Below, one piece after another: positions 1 to 9,534 of a DNA stretch of 64,000 nucleotides. The stretch comes from JACKFE01 sp050248735 (GTDB lineage: Bacteria > Nitrospirota > Nitrospiria > Nitrospirales > UBA8639), in NCBI GenBank assembly GCA_050248735.1, contig JBFWRU010000014.1:31423-95422 (forward strand), in the 5' to 3' direction. Each line of letters begins with the position of its first letter. The first letter of the stretch is position 1. The position numbers and the translations under genes are program-made. The notes beneath the pieces were generated by a model. The model worked only from the letters and a program-made list of their open reading frames with translations, had not been told where the DNA came from and did no database searches.

Positions 1-453
1 ATGAATCGGGCCAAAACGCAAGGGGTGCGGGAAAGCCGGTATGTGGAATTTCCCGGAAAAGCATCGGATGCCGATCATGGAGGAATCGACAGGGTAGATG
101 AACTGCCGGCTGCGCTTGGAGGAGAGGGTTGCCCTGGAAATTATGCCGGAATCATTTCTTCCCAAACGGAAGCCTCACCTGAACGGAAGCTGTTGAATAA
201 GGAACTGATCGAGGGGATTTATGCAGCCATTCACACCCTTCCGGTTATGCAGCGTCAAGTGATATGGCTAAGGGATGTGGAGGGGGTTGAATCGGAAGAA
301 GTCTGCAGGATGTTGGGGGTCTCCGACCCCAATCAGCGGGTGCTGTTACATCGAGCCAGGACCAAAGTTCGTCAGGCCTTGGCTCCTTACATGGACGAAA
401 TACAACCAATACCCCATGCCCCCAAACCCTGGTCGCTCAAACCCTGTGCGTAA
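1..453 (+). CDS. ECF-type RNA polymerase sigma factor, C-terminal part
   Basis: This is the end of a sigma-70 family (ECF) sigma factor, which directs RNA polymerase to a specific promoter set. Residues about 62-130 form the region 4 helix-turn-helix: the LPVMQRQVIWLRDVEG segment followed by EEVCRMLGVSD and a basic VLLHRARTKVRQAL recognition helix. No region 2 (core-binding, -10 recognition) is visible; the first 60 residues resemble the variable linker between regions 2 and 4. The reading frame opens exactly at base 1, so the gene almost certainly begins upstream of the window and the first ATG is probably internal. No anti-sigma gene follows; an 865-bp stretch without a gene comes next. Confidence 0.8.
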   Translation: MNRAKTQGVRESRYVEFPGKASDADHGGIDRVDELPAALGGEGCPGNYAGIISSQTEASPERKLLNKELIEGIYAAIHTLPVMQRQVIWLRDVEGVESEEVCRMLGVSDPNQRVLLHRARTKVRQALAPYMDEIQPIPHAPKPWSLKPCA

Positions 454-1318
454 CAGAGGAATATTCCGTGACCGGGAATGTGGTTTCCCGGTTTGGAGAA
501 TGCCGGGCGGACAGCAGCATCCAATTTCTTGCCACACTTTGGCTCGTTTCAGGGAAGTGGTCATGGATATTGGTCAGTGAGACGCCTTTTGTAAATCCCA
601 ACGCGTCGGACCCCTGCCCGGATTTCTTCTATGGATGTATGGGACGTTCGAGGCCCTCTTGAGGGGAATCCCTGGGGAAACTTTCCGATCCTTAAACTTT
701 CCGGGACGACGACCGGAGAATAGGGTGTATCCTCAATCTTTGATTTTGAATAAAACTCCGAGAGGCTGAATAGACACTCCGAGTCACTTAGATGAATCGA
801 AAGAGGGTAGGACCGCACCGATTCCGTAGCTAAGACAATGTGACTTAGTTCCATCCCGAATCCGTCACAGACCATTCTTGACGCCCATGTATCAAAAATC
901 TAGAATTCAACCCTCAAAATACATATGCCGACGGCCTTATCGAAGGTCAAACCGCCGTCATATGCGAAAGGCGGTGGAGGCATGGTTCCCTTCTCCTCTC
1001 CCCATCAAGAATTAAGTGGTTACAGTCGTCACTGTGAGCACTCCCTATCATACGGGAAGTTTACCAATCACCAAATTGAGCGAGTCCTCGTCGTCGATGC
1101 CGGGATTCGAAATCTCTTGCCCGATTGTTTCGGCACGATAGAGGATTGCCGGTCGTCATGGAGGGTGTCGATCTCTCCGTACCATCACCTGTTTTTGATC
1201 GGCAAGGCGCCGTTCCGGGCGGTGCTCACAAAGAATTAAATTGATACTCAATCCGTCCAAACCCGGTTGGCGGGGAACCGACGCCACGGGTTTCGGGTGA
1301 AAAAAAGGAGGACATACT
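454..1318. other. Non-coding stretch
   Basis: I see no convincing gene here. Open frames on both strands lack ribosome binding sites and recognisable protein composition. The last part holds the leader of the haem-protein gene, including an AAGGAGG-type ribosome binding site just before 1319. Confidence 0.5.
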
Positions 1319-1873
1319 ATGCATGGGTTCATCAAAGTGTGGTTTTCTATGACCGTGTGGCTGGGTACGTGTACCCTACTGGCAGCCGGGCTTGGGTTAT
1401 CCATGCCGTACAGCGCATCGGCTCAAGATCTCACGATCTCGGAACAATCCTTTGGGTGTATCCTCGACTGGCCAAAGGTCAGGAATACCCGTTTCAAGCA
1501 TGCTGATCCGGAGAAATTGAAGGAGGCGATGCGGATCTTCCGAGACAGTGTGCCGGACCTGGAGTACCCGGTCGGCACCATTCTCCAACTGGTTCCGTTT
1601 GAAGCCATGGTGAAGCATCCGCGTGAAAAATTCCCCAATACGAACGGCTGGGAATTTTTCTTTCTGGATATCTCCAAGGAAGGGACGAAGATCGTCGATC
1701 GGGGAGAGAATGTGGTGAATCAATCCCAAGGAGTCACGTGTTTAAGTTGTCATCAGCCTGCGGCGAGATATGACTTTGTCTGTGAAAAGGGACATGGATG
1801 TGCGCCCATCCCGTTCGATGATGAAAAGATCGCAGCTATTCAAAAGTCAGACCTTCGCTGTAAGAAGAATTAG
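1319..1873 (+). CDS. Secreted mono-haem c-type protein (cytochrome P460-like)
   Basis: A 184-residue exported haem protein. The N-terminus has a basic start, a hydrophobic core and an SASA-Q cleavage-like site at about residue 36. One CxxCH haem c attachment motif (CLSCH) lies at residues 141-145. Two more cysteines follow (FVCEKGHGC), which could form a disulfide or bind metal. The body, with YPVGTILQLVPFEAMVK and NGWEFFFLDISKEGT before a C-terminal haem site, resembles cytochrome P460-like or haem-containing periplasmic proteins of nitrifiers; the exact family is an inference. Start: an AAAGGAGG ribosome binding site sits 8 bases before the ATG. It converges on the M20 peptidase gene. Its role, perhaps periplasmic electron transfer or nitrogen-oxide chemistry, is not shown by the sequence. 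Confidence 0.75.
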   Translation: MHGFIKVWFSMTVWLGTCTLLAAGLGLSMPYSASAQDLTISEQSFGCILDWPKVRNTRFKHADPEKLKEAMRIFRDSVPDLEYPVGTILQLVPFEAMVKHPREKFPNTNGWEFFFLDISKEGTKIVDRGENVVNQSQGVTCLSCHQPAARYDFVCEKGHGCAPIPFDDEKIAAIQKSDLRCKKN

Positions 1874-2029
1874 GGAGGGGTATCGAGGTCTTCATTGTGA
1901 AGATTCTCGCATTGTATCGATACGGGTTCCAGAGAAGACAAAGGTCCATTCTCTTTACATTGCCTTACGGAGTTTCTTCGCGATTCAAGGAATCTTAAGG
2001 ACAGAAGATTTGGAAAATGAAACCAACAA

Positions 2030-3397
2030 CTAGCGTACTGCGACTTCAACCAGGGTTTCGTAATAAATTCGGATTCCCGTTTCGAATTGGTCGACAGGGA
2101 TTCGCTCAGCGTCACCATGGATGGAGGTGGCGAGTGCAGTGGCGAGCACCAAGGGGAGGATGCCATAGCATTTGGCCCCGCGCAGACGAAACATCCTTGA
2201 ATCGGTTCCGTACGGAATGATCATCGGCACAACAATCGCGTCGGGATGGTGCCGTGTGATGGCGTTGGACAGCGCTCGAAACATCCCGGTGTCATGAGGC
2301 GTGACGACGGACTGACTCGCAGGGTGAATGACCTCAACTTCGATCTCATCGCCCAGCCTGGACTTCACGTCCGCCAGAAAGGCCTCGGTATTCATGCCGG
2401 GCAGCAAACGGGCGTCGAGAGTCGCGACGGCCAGCGAGGGAATCACATTTGCCTTGGGCGGATCGCCCACACCCGACCGCAGCGAGGTGAGCGAGATCGT
2501 GGTCTGCCGGATGGCGTTCGTGAACTGGTTTGGTGTAATTGGGCCGAGCCGGGTCTCGAGTGCGTCAAGGACAGGATTGGGAACCGTCGTAAACGGCGTA
2601 CTGAAAAGCCGGGTAAGCGCACGCATCAACTTGTCATTCGGATTCTGATCATGCGGTTGTGAGCCGTGCCCGGCGATGCCGTGGGCCGTCACACGGAGCC
2701 AGAGCGCCCGCTTCTCGGCCACGGAAATGCCGAAGACGAGTTTCCCGTTCACAAAAATCTTGCGACTGCCGAATCCCCCCTCATCCAGAACATACTCGGG
2801 ATCGAGTTCCTCGTAATGGTGGTCGAGCAGGTAGCGGGTCCCCATCGTCCCACCGATCTCTTCGTCGTTCACCGCCATGAAAATGATATCGCGATCGAGA
2901 GAGACCTTTTGCCGGGCCAGCGTCAGAAAGGCGTAGAGTTGCAGCACACCAGTGCCTTTCATGTCGATCGCGCCACGGCCCCAGATGTGGCCATCTTTGA
3001 GTTGGCCGCCAAAGGGATCCATGCCATTCCAGCGACTCGCGTCTGCGGGCACCACATCCATATGGTGAAGCAGCAGAATAGGTTTGGCCTTGCCCGTGCC
3101 TTTGATCCGGGCGGCAAGATTGATCTTTCCCGGTGCGGCTTCGTATCGCGAAACCGTGAGCCCCTCTTTCTCAAGAGTTTTCTGAAGGAAGTCGGCAGCC
3201 TCGGTGACATCACCCGGCGGATTGGTCGTGTTAAAGCGAAGATACCGCTGCAGAGTTTCCACGGCCTCGCTGACAGTCGTCTTCCAGTCAACATTCTGTC
3301 CCTTGGCTGCTGTCGCGGGTAACAGCAGCAATAACAGGCAGAGCGTGTTAAGAACCAAAGTGATCATCGTATTGGATTTGTGGGTGTGTATGTTCAT
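2030..3397 (-). CDS. Secreted M20-family metallopeptidase (carboxypeptidase-like)
   Basis: A 455-residue zinc-dependent M20/M28-clan peptidase that probably removes C-terminal or dipeptide residues in the periplasm. The metal centre is visible: HHMDVVP with H112 and D114, the bridging aspartate D145 in GRGAIDMKG, and the catalytic/ligand pair E179-E180 in NDEEIGG. The dimerisation domain (AHGIAGHGSQP) and the C-terminal YGTDSRMF and IHGDAERIPV motifs follow in family order. Length is normal for the carboxypeptidase S / CPG2 group. A signal peptide is clear (LLLLLLPATAAKGQ). Met11 (3367) is an alternative start that gives a more typical signal peptide. The gene stands alone, convergent with the haem-protein gene and divergent from the restriction-modification locus. 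Confidence 0.88.
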   Translation of the reverse strand: MNIHTHKSNTMITLVLNTLCLLLLLLPATAAKGQNVDWKTTVSEAVETLQRYLRFNTTNPPGDVTEAADFLQKTLEKEGLTVSRYEAAPGKINLAARIKGTGKAKPILLLHHMDVVPADASRWNGMDPFGGQLKDGHIWGRGAIDMKGTGVLQLYAFLTLARQKVSLDRDIIFMAVNDEEIGGTMGTRYLLDHHYEELDPEYVLDEGGFGSRKIFVNGKLVFGISVAEKRALWLRVTAHGIAGHGSQPHDQNPNDKLMRALTRLFSTPFTTVPNPVLDALETRLGPITPNQFTNAIRQTTISLTSLRSGVGDPPKANVIPSLAVATLDARLLPGMNTEAFLADVKSRLGDEIEVEVIHPASQSVVTPHDTGMFRALSNAITRHHPDAIVVPMIIPYGTDSRMFRLRGAKCYGILPLVLATALATSIHGDAERIPVDQFETGIRIYYETLVEVAVR

Positions 3398-3850
3398 GGT
3401 TTCAATTGTAGGGAACTTCCAAAAGTTTATACCATCAGAGATGACGGAAGGCTATCACGATTTATTTTTCACGACAAAAAAGCTTGATGTTTCTGCGCAC
3501 GGTCCGTAACAATTGGGCCGTTATTCTGATGGGAAAATTGCGGCCTAGGAGGAGCTGGAGAACTTCTTTGTATCAAGCCACTATCCTCGTTGCTGGCATC
3601 AGCTTGTTTCCCTTTCCAGGAGCCCAGGGATTCCGCGAAATAATAAATTACTTCAATGAAGTGATTGAAGGTAAAATGGGATTACACTGATCCGCGGAAG
3701 TTACCGTGAAAAATACCGCCATAATCATAACCAATTGAAATGCAGACGAATATAACTTATGGTGGCAATACATTGAGTGCGGGAAATGCGGGTAAAAATT
3801 TAAAAATTCGTTTCTTATTCCGATCAATTTGAACATTGTTAGATTTTAAA
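3398..3850. other. AT-rich intergenic region before the R-M locus
   Basis: No gene is supported. The final 150 bases are visibly richer in A and T than the flanking coding regions, as often seen at the edge of transferred defence genes; this is an inference from composition by eye. It must carry divergent promoters for the peptidase and the restriction-modification genes, but I could not pick a convincing -35/-10 pair. Confidence 0.4.
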
Positions 3851-5878
3851 ATGAGTAACAAAATGCAAAACCTTATCGTAATCCCTGCGGGAAAGATTTG
3901 CGATTACATCGACGGCAAATTCCGGAATGACACACCGGAGGAATACGTCCGCCAGAACATCGAGAAGCGGCTTGTCAATGAGCATAAGTATCCGAAAGAG
4001 CGGGTCGCAATCGAGTTCACCGTGAATTTAGGCTCTTCAAAACCCCGCGCCGATATAGTCATCTTCACCGCTGACGCGCCCGAACGCACCCAGGCACACA
4101 TTAACGTCATCATTGAATGCAAAAAAGAAAGCGTTCTGCCCACCGCAAAGAAAGACGGTGTCGGTCAACTTCAATCCTACATGTCGGCCTGCCCCAACTG
4201 CGAATGGGGCATGTGGACCAATGGCAAGTACAAAGAGGTATTTCGTAAGACCGTCAATGAAAAGGGTAAAATCGAGTTCATCGACTTTAACGACATCCCT
4301 TCGGCCGACGGCCATTTGGAGGACATCGATCGCCCGAAACGCCACACCCTTAAGAATGCCGTCGAAGACAACCTGCTCTTCGTCTTCAAGACCTGCCACA
4401 ATCATATCTACGTCACGGATGGATTGCAGAAGCAGCCCGCCTTCTTCGAACTGCTCAAGGTTATTTTCTGTAAGATCGAGGACGAACGGAACATCGGTAA
4501 GCCGCTGGAATTCTATTCGTCCTCCGGTGAACGCTCCAATCCCGATGGCCAGCTGACCGTCAAGAAACGTATCGCCGCCATTTTCGAGCAAGTCAAGAAA
4601 AAGCACTCGCGCATCTTCGACCGGAACGACGAAATCAAACTGAAGCCTCGTAGTCTGGCCTACATAGTCAGCGAACTCCAGAAATATTCGCTCCTCAACA
4701 CGCATATCGACATCAAAGGCAAGGCGTATGAAGAACTCGTTGGCGCGAACCTGCGCGGCGACCGGGGCGAGTTCTTTACACCCCGCAATGTTATGCACAT
4801 GGCCGTTGAGATGTTAGTGCCGACCGCCGATGAAAAAGTTCTCGACCCTTCGTGTGGTACCGGCGGCTTCCTTGTTATCGCCATGAACAAGGTCATTCAT
4901 GCCCTAGAGGAGAGCCTGGTCAAGGAATGGGAACGGCCAAAGTCCAAATGGACGGACGACGAAAAGCGTCTCTTCCAGCAACGCATTGCCGAAATCGCTC
5001 AGTCAAACTTCTTCGGGTTCGACCTCAACCCAGACCTGGTCAAAGCCACTAAGATGAACATGGTCATGAACAACGACGGCAGCGGCAACATCTTCCAGGC
5101 TGATTCGCTTCTGCCGCCGCACGGGTGGGACGCCGATTTCCGCAAGAATTTGGCAAAAGCCCTCGACGTGAAGGAATCCGCTCTTCGCGGCTCTGACGCC
5201 ATCGGCTTTTTCGATGTCATCGTCACCAACCCGCCTTTTGGCAGTAAAATCCCGATCAAGGATTCTCATATCCTTGAACAGTTCGACCTTGGCCACATCT
5301 GGGAGCGCGACAAGACGGACCGTGACCGCTGGACACTGACCAAGCGCCTGCAAGGCTCCGTTCCCCCGGAACAGCTATTCATCGAACGGTGTCTGCAATT
5401 CCTCAAGCCCGGCGGACGTATGGGCATCGTCTTGCCCGATTCCATCCTCAGTTCACCGGGGCTTGGTTACATCCGGCAATGGCTGATCGAGAAAACGCAA
5501 ATCCTCGGCAGCATTGATCTGCACGAGGATACGTTTCAGCCGCGTAACGGCACCTTTACGTCTGTCTTGTTCCTTCGCAATAGGACCGAGGAGGAAATCG
5601 CCAGGCAGGAGCGGACACGTGAGATGGCCGACTACCCCATCTTCATGGCGATGGTGGACCGTGTCGGCCACGACAAGCGTGGCAATCCACTCTTCAAGCG
5701 TGACAAACAGGGCAACGAAATCCTTGTCCCCGATTTGGAAGTCATCGAGCTTGGCGAGACGGCAGCCGGCACCCGCACAGCAAAGATGGAGTCGAAGAAA
5801 AAGGTATTGGACGATCAGACGTCGCTTGTGCCGGAAGTTTTTGCAAAGTGGCGCAAGGCGGAGGGTATCGCATGGTAA
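3851..5878 (+). CDS. Restriction nuclease - N6-adenine DNA methyltransferase fusion (type IIB/IIG-like, HsdM family)
   Basis: A 675-residue protein that joins a nuclease domain to a type I-style adenine methyltransferase. The N-terminal ~130 residues look like the HsdR N-terminal nuclease fold: D68 in PRADIVIF and the E89-x-K91 pair in INVIIECKKE form a PD-(D/E)xK active site, followed by GVGQLQSYM with a possible Q motif. An HsdM domain follows: SAM-binding motif I DPSCGTGGF at about residue 332 and catalytic motif IV NPPF at about 460. No separate hsdR gene is present, so cleavage would have to come from this fused domain, as in BcgI-type A subunits. The ATG at 3851 is preferred over an upstream TTG. 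Its end overlaps the specificity gene by 7 bases (ATGGTAA). An alternative is an orphan modification system or a variant type I enzyme. Confidence 0.85.
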   Translation: MSNKMQNLIVIPAGKICDYIDGKFRNDTPEEYVRQNIEKRLVNEHKYPKERVAIEFTVNLGSSKPRADIVIFTADAPERTQAHINVIIECKKESVLPTAKKDGVGQLQSYMSACPNCEWGMWTNGKYKEVFRKTVNEKGKIEFIDFNDIPSADGHLEDIDRPKRHTLKNAVEDNLLFVFKTCHNHIYVTDGLQKQPAFFELLKVIFCKIEDERNIGKPLEFYSSSGERSNPDGQLTVKKRIAAIFEQVKKKHSRIFDRNDEIKLKPRSLAYIVSELQKYSLLNTHIDIKGKAYEELVGANLRGDRGEFFTPRNVMHMAVEMLVPTADEKVLDPSCGTGGFLVIAMNKVIHALEESLVKEWERPKSKWTDDEKRLFQQRIAEIAQSNFFGFDLNPDLVKATKMNMVMNNDGSGNIFQADSLLPPHGWDADFRKNLAKALDVKESALRGSDAIGFFDVIVTNPPFGSKIPIKDSHILEQFDLGHIWERDKTDRDRWTLTKRLQGSVPPEQLFIERCLQFLKPGGRMGIVLPDSILSSPGLGYIRQWLIEKTQILGSIDLHEDTFQPRNGTFTSVLFLRNRTEEEIARQERTREMADYPIFMAMVDRVGHDKRGNPLFKRDKQGNEILVPDLEVIELGETAAGTRTAKMESKKKVLDDQTSLVPEVFAKWRKAEGIAW

Positions 5879-7353
5879 ATTCATCTGTCGAAGCGCTAGT
5901 GCTTACACCCGAGCCGATTGAACTTCCCGAAGAGGAATTGCGTTGGTGCAGCGTCAGCCTTCAGGAAGTCATTCAAAGGGAATCACGCCTGAAGGCGGCC
6001 GTTTTCGACATCGAAGGCCGCCACGCGAGGGAAGTTCTTGCAGCGTGTAAGTGGCCGGTGACAAGTGTGGCCGGCGACGAGGGTTTGTCGAGGGCTTTCC
6101 ATTTCCCACGATTCAAAAGGGTTTGGGTCGAACACTCCGAATATCCCATCTATCAACCAGGCCAGATCAACGAGATCAATCCTAAACCATCGGGCTACCT
6201 ATCACTTATCACGCAAACCAATATTGATGATCTCCGGGTGTCAAAAGGGCAGATTCTTATGACTTGCTCAGGGCGTTCCGGCAGCATTGGACGGACGACA
6301 TATGTATCCGGAACTTTGCAGGGCAGAATATTCAGCCATGACCTTATCCGCATTGAATGTTTGGAACCCGATACGGGGGGCTACCTCTACGCCTTCCTGA
6401 GCACCAAGACGGGACGCGCACTTGTCAAATCGAACGAATACGGGGCGATGATCCCGCACATCGAACCAGCGCATCTTGAAACGGTTCCGGTTCCCTCCCC
6501 CCCGCTGCTCCTCAAGAAGCAAATCCACGATCTTATTATCCATTCCTATTCTTTGCGGGACGAATCAAACGACCTGCTTCAAGAAGCAGAGCGGCTTCTA
6601 TGCGGCGCACTCAAACTGCCGCCGCTAAGGGAACTCCGCCCGCGCACTTTCGACAAAGACGCCGGATTGCCCAACTATACGGTGAATCTCTCCCAAGTAG
6701 CCGGACGGCTCGACGCGGGCTATCATGCCCCGATCATCGACGCAATCATGCGCTACCTCAAGAAGGAAGCGGCCGAAACCACCACGGTCGGCGACCCACG
6801 GATCACCAAGCGTGTTATTCTGCCGGGACGGTTTGCCCGCGTTTATGTGGAAGAGGGGCAAGGTATTCCCTTATTTGGAGGGAAGCAATTGCTGGAACTC
6901 GATCCAGCAAAGAAAAAGTATTTGTCACTTTCCAGACATGGAGAGCGAGTCAGAGGCGAGTTGAAACTCTTCAAGTACATGACACTTATCTCGCGGAGCG
7001 GGACAATCGGAAAGGTGGCTTTCACACCAAGCCACTGGGAAAACATGATCGCCAGCGAGGATGTGATTCGTGTGGAGCCAAGCTGTGTGGACATCGCAGG
7101 TTACCTTTATGTGTTTCTTTCCTCGGACTATGGACGTGAACTCATCAAAAGATTCACCTTTGGGTCTGCTGTGCCCCATATCGACGATTACCATGTAGCT
7201 CAAGTTTCTGTTCCTCTATTGAAAGATCCCAGTGTACAGGCCGAAATCAACCGACTGGCACTTGAAGCCAACGCTAAGCTCACCCAAGCGTATCATGCTG
7301 AGCAAAAAGCGCTAAGGATCACCAACGAAGAAGTCATTCAGAAGAAAAGGTAA
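5872..7353 (+). CDS. Restriction-modification specificity (S) subunit
   Basis: A 493-residue HsdS-type DNA recognition subunit. Two target recognition domain copies can be read. The first ends in FSHDLIRIE, GYLYAFLSTKTGRALV and IPHIEPAHLETVPVP. The second ends in IASEDVIRVE, GYLYVFLSSDYGRELI and VPHIDDYHVAQVSVP. Each is followed by a helical spacer, so the enzyme should recognise a split (bipartite) DNA sequence. The start is taken as the ATG at 5872, which overlaps the methyltransferase stop codon, a typical translational coupling; an in-frame ATG at 5848 is also possible. Together with the upstream fusion protein it forms a two-gene system like the A and B subunits of BcgI. Confidence 0.85.
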   Translation: MVNSSVEALVLTPEPIELPEEELRWCSVSLQEVIQRESRLKAAVFDIEGRHAREVLAACKWPVTSVAGDEGLSRAFHFPRFKRVWVEHSEYPIYQPGQINEINPKPSGYLSLITQTNIDDLRVSKGQILMTCSGRSGSIGRTTYVSGTLQGRIFSHDLIRIECLEPDTGGYLYAFLSTKTGRALVKSNEYGAMIPHIEPAHLETVPVPSPPLLLKKQIHDLIIHSYSLRDESNDLLQEAERLLCGALKLPPLRELRPRTFDKDAGLPNYTVNLSQVAGRLDAGYHAPIIDAIMRYLKKEAAETTTVGDPRITKRVILPGRFARVYVEEGQGIPLFGGKQLLELDPAKKKYLSLSRHGERVRGELKLFKYMTLISRSGTIGKVAFTPSHWENMIASEDVIRVEPSCVDIAGYLYVFLSSDYGRELIKRFTFGSAVPHIDDYHVAQVSVPLLKDPSVQAEINRLALEANAKLTQAYHAEQKALRITNEEVIQKKR

Positions 7354-7497
7354 CAAAGCCATGCATCATACACTCGTACCTCCCGCGGCTGATGGCAGGC
7401 GTTGTTTGAAACCAGGCCCTGATAGGAAATAATTGTGGTCAGGCCTTCCAATGACACATTTACCCTTTCAGATACTCTGGTGCTGGAATATTGAGAC

Positions 7498-7528
7498 CAG
7501 CCGCCAGGGGGTAAAACTCTGGCGGCTG
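7498..7528 (-). terminator. Hairpin downstream of the decayed paralogue
   Basis: Perfect 10-bp arms (CAGCCGCCAG and CTGGCGGCTG) around an 11-base loop. The same stem lies behind the intact copy of the adjacent gene at 9477-9507. No good U-run follows on the minus strand, so terminator function may be lost here. Confidence 0.5.
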
Positions 7529-7556
7529 TTATTCTTCAATTGGGGAAGATGCTGAT

Positions 7557-7875
7557 TTACCCCGTAATCCAATGCCAGAATTAGGTATACCAGGGGGTGC
7601 CGCCGTCTTCCATGATGGTCTGGACCACAAACGGCATCCGATGGCCTTCTGAATCACCCACATCCATTCGTCTTGCCTGGTTATCGACCAGAATGAAATT
7701 ATCCTTGTTGATGGTGGGGGGCCACCATTGCATAGGTTTCTCCGGTCGGCGTGACGAGGGCCTTGGGAGCCAGATGCTCCTCTTTTTCCAGATTCAGCAG
7801 GTTGCCAACCTTCTTTTGTAATTCTTCCAAAGACATCACGGTGCTGCCCAGTTTGGCCTGCAATGGCTTGGGGGT
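7557..7875 (-). pseudogene. Truncated, frameshifted copy of the small secreted protein encoded at 9535-10008
   Basis: The DNA closely matches the 3' two-thirds of the intact gene at 9535-10008, including the final WHWITG residues and stop codon (7557-7559) and the following stem-loop. Two lesions are visible. A G6 tract at about 7715-7720 stands where the intact copy has G5, which shifts the frame in the middle of the protein. Similarity stops near 7875, so the signal peptide and N-terminal third are missing. The stretch from 7876 to about 8016 has no match. The two copies bracket the secreted-protein gene at 8035-9351, suggesting a local duplication followed by decay of one copy. Confidence 0.75.
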
Positions 7876-8034
7876 GCTTAATTATTTGTTCCCAACTGAA
7901 CCTCTCATTTTAAACCAGTATGAAAAGGGAAGTTTCGAAAGCGGTTCATTGACTATCTGGAGGTGCTTTCCCAACAATAGACGGGGAAATTGCGTTGAAA
8001 TTCCTTTCCATTCTTTTTGATTAAGGAACTCACT

Positions 8035-9351
8035 ATGTTGCTAAAATTTCAAAAGAGACGCCAACCACTTATCGTTAAACATTCATTACATGCATGTTTT
8101 CTTCAACGATCTGTAATGACACTCAAGGGTTGGTTTTTGACTTTGCTCTTGGGAGCCGGCCTGGTTTTGCATTCTTTATTGTTACCTGTGACGGCCTTTT
8201 CTCAATCGGAAGAGGTGTACCCGGAGGGTGACCAGGAATATTTTAAAGCCCTCCTGGAACTCGAAAAAGATGAGGAGTATAAAAAGTTTCTGATGGATAG
8301 TGTTTCGTACGCGGGGGATAAGAAAGTGGAGTATATGGATTTTAAAGGTGTGAGGCCCGTTGTCGATGAAGAAGGAACCGCGCCTGCCGATGCCGGGACG
8401 GATGCCGTCCGATTCAAAAAGCAAACATACGAAGCCATGCGCAACATGGATTGGTTCAGGAAAAACAATTATCAAAATTTCATCCGGAATGTGGGTCAGA
8501 GTATTTACCCGGTGATCATTGCGAGTGACTATGAACCGGGAAAAGAGGGGGTCGGCAGTACCTATTACCTGTACCGAAGAGACCGTCCCGTCGAATCGGT
8601 CACGCCGACTTCCGTCAGGTATGAGATGGAAAAAATTCTTGCCCACATCCCGATGGGAGTCTTTATATTAATCTCCCCCTACTTTGACAATGTGGCCAAT
8701 CGACCCGAGGGATGGAAAGAACCGCTGATTGAATACAAAAAACATGTGGAAACCATTAAAGGACTTTTAGGAAAAAGTGATATTGGTCAAGCCACATCGA
8801 TCAGAGTCATGAAGATGCTGGATATGGTGAATGAGTATTTAGGTGACTGTATTGAAAATGGTTCCGGTGATGAGAAGTCTTATCGTGCGTTTGCTCATCA
8901 AATAATCCCTTTCGTTGCAGAGGCCATGAAATCCGCCGTGGAACTGCAGGTACAAGCGGGGTTGAGCGCCATGAGCCAATGGAAAAAAGAGTTAGGTCCG
9001 CAGGAATGGGACAAACTCCATGTGTTAATTCCCGTTGTGTGGCCCGTGGCCGTCGGGAATCCACGACGACAGATTTTTGAACATCTCATGACACCTGAAC
9101 GGGCCAAAACCAACATCTTCGAGGTGCATACAGGATCCCACGATGAGGCCCGAACCACGTTAGGCAGAATCAAAGGCGATTCGGTGATGGCCGGCCTGAC
9201 CTTTGACAAGAACACCCACTTCGGCATGGGCAGTTACTTGCGTTTATCCTCACCAACCGATCTCGTGCAGGGGGCCACGAAAGAAGAATTAAAGAAGTAC
9301 CCTAAAACACAAGAAAATATTCTCCCTCTGAAAACACCTCACAGCGATTAG
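8035..9351 (+). CDS. Exported protein of unknown function
   Basis: A 438-residue protein I do not recognise. A long basic N-terminal stretch precedes a hydrophobic segment (WFLTLLLGAGLVLHSLLLPVTAFS, about residues 31-54), so it is exported or anchored. The mature part is rich in charged and aromatic residues and has no CxxCH, lipobox or nucleotide-binding motif. Notable blocks are VLIPVVWPVAVGNPRRQIF and a C-terminal HFGMGSYLRLSSP. The ATG at 8035 follows an AAGGA ribosome binding site; an internal ATG at 8116 would give a conventional signal peptide. It lies between the intact and decayed copies of a small secreted protein gene, both on the opposite strand. No function is proposed. Confidence 0.6.
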   Translation: MLLKFQKRRQPLIVKHSLHACFLQRSVMTLKGWFLTLLLGAGLVLHSLLLPVTAFSQSEEVYPEGDQEYFKALLELEKDEEYKKFLMDSVSYAGDKKVEYMDFKGVRPVVDEEGTAPADAGTDAVRFKKQTYEAMRNMDWFRKNNYQNFIRNVGQSIYPVIIASDYEPGKEGVGSTYYLYRRDRPVESVTPTSVRYEMEKILAHIPMGVFILISPYFDNVANRPEGWKEPLIEYKKHVETIKGLLGKSDIGQATSIRVMKMLDMVNEYLGDCIENGSGDEKSYRAFAHQIIPFVAEAMKSAVELQVQAGLSAMSQWKKELGPQEWDKLHVLIPVVWPVAVGNPRRQIFEHLMTPERAKTNIFEVHTGSHDEARTTLGRIKGDSVMAGLTFDKNTHFGMGSYLRLSSPTDLVQGATKEELKKYPKTQENILPLKTPHSD

Positions 9352-9472
9352 GAGAAGGGGTTTCGTTCAAATCACGATTCGGGGTCAGATTCCGGGACAA
9401 GTAGTGCAATACGATTTTTTCATTTTGGAAAAGGCTCTATAACTGGTCATGTATTTTTGGAGGCAAATAATG

Positions 9473-9507
9473 AAAACAGCCGCCAGGAAGAAAGTCCCTG
9501 GCGGCTG
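9473..9507 (-). terminator. Intrinsic terminator of the VCBS/UnbV operon
   Basis: Perfect 11-bp stem (CAGCCGCCAGG / CCTGGCGGCTG) with a 9-base loop, followed on the minus strand by TTTTCATTATTT. It lies about 30 bases after the stop codon of the gene at 9535-10008. Confidence 0.75.
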
Positions 9508-9534
9508 GTACTCTTTAATTGGTTGAGAGATGTA

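Noticed and set aside
925..1239. 104-codon plus-strand frame in the first intergenic region
   Set aside because: No ribosome binding site, atypical composition and no recognisable domain.
2666..3322. 218-codon plus-strand frame
   Set aside because: It is antisense to the M20 peptidase, which has all catalytic motifs.
4037..4798. 253-codon open frame on the minus strand
   Set aside because: It lies wholly inside the methyltransferase gene on the other strand; the composition is that of a shadow frame and it has no ribosome binding site.
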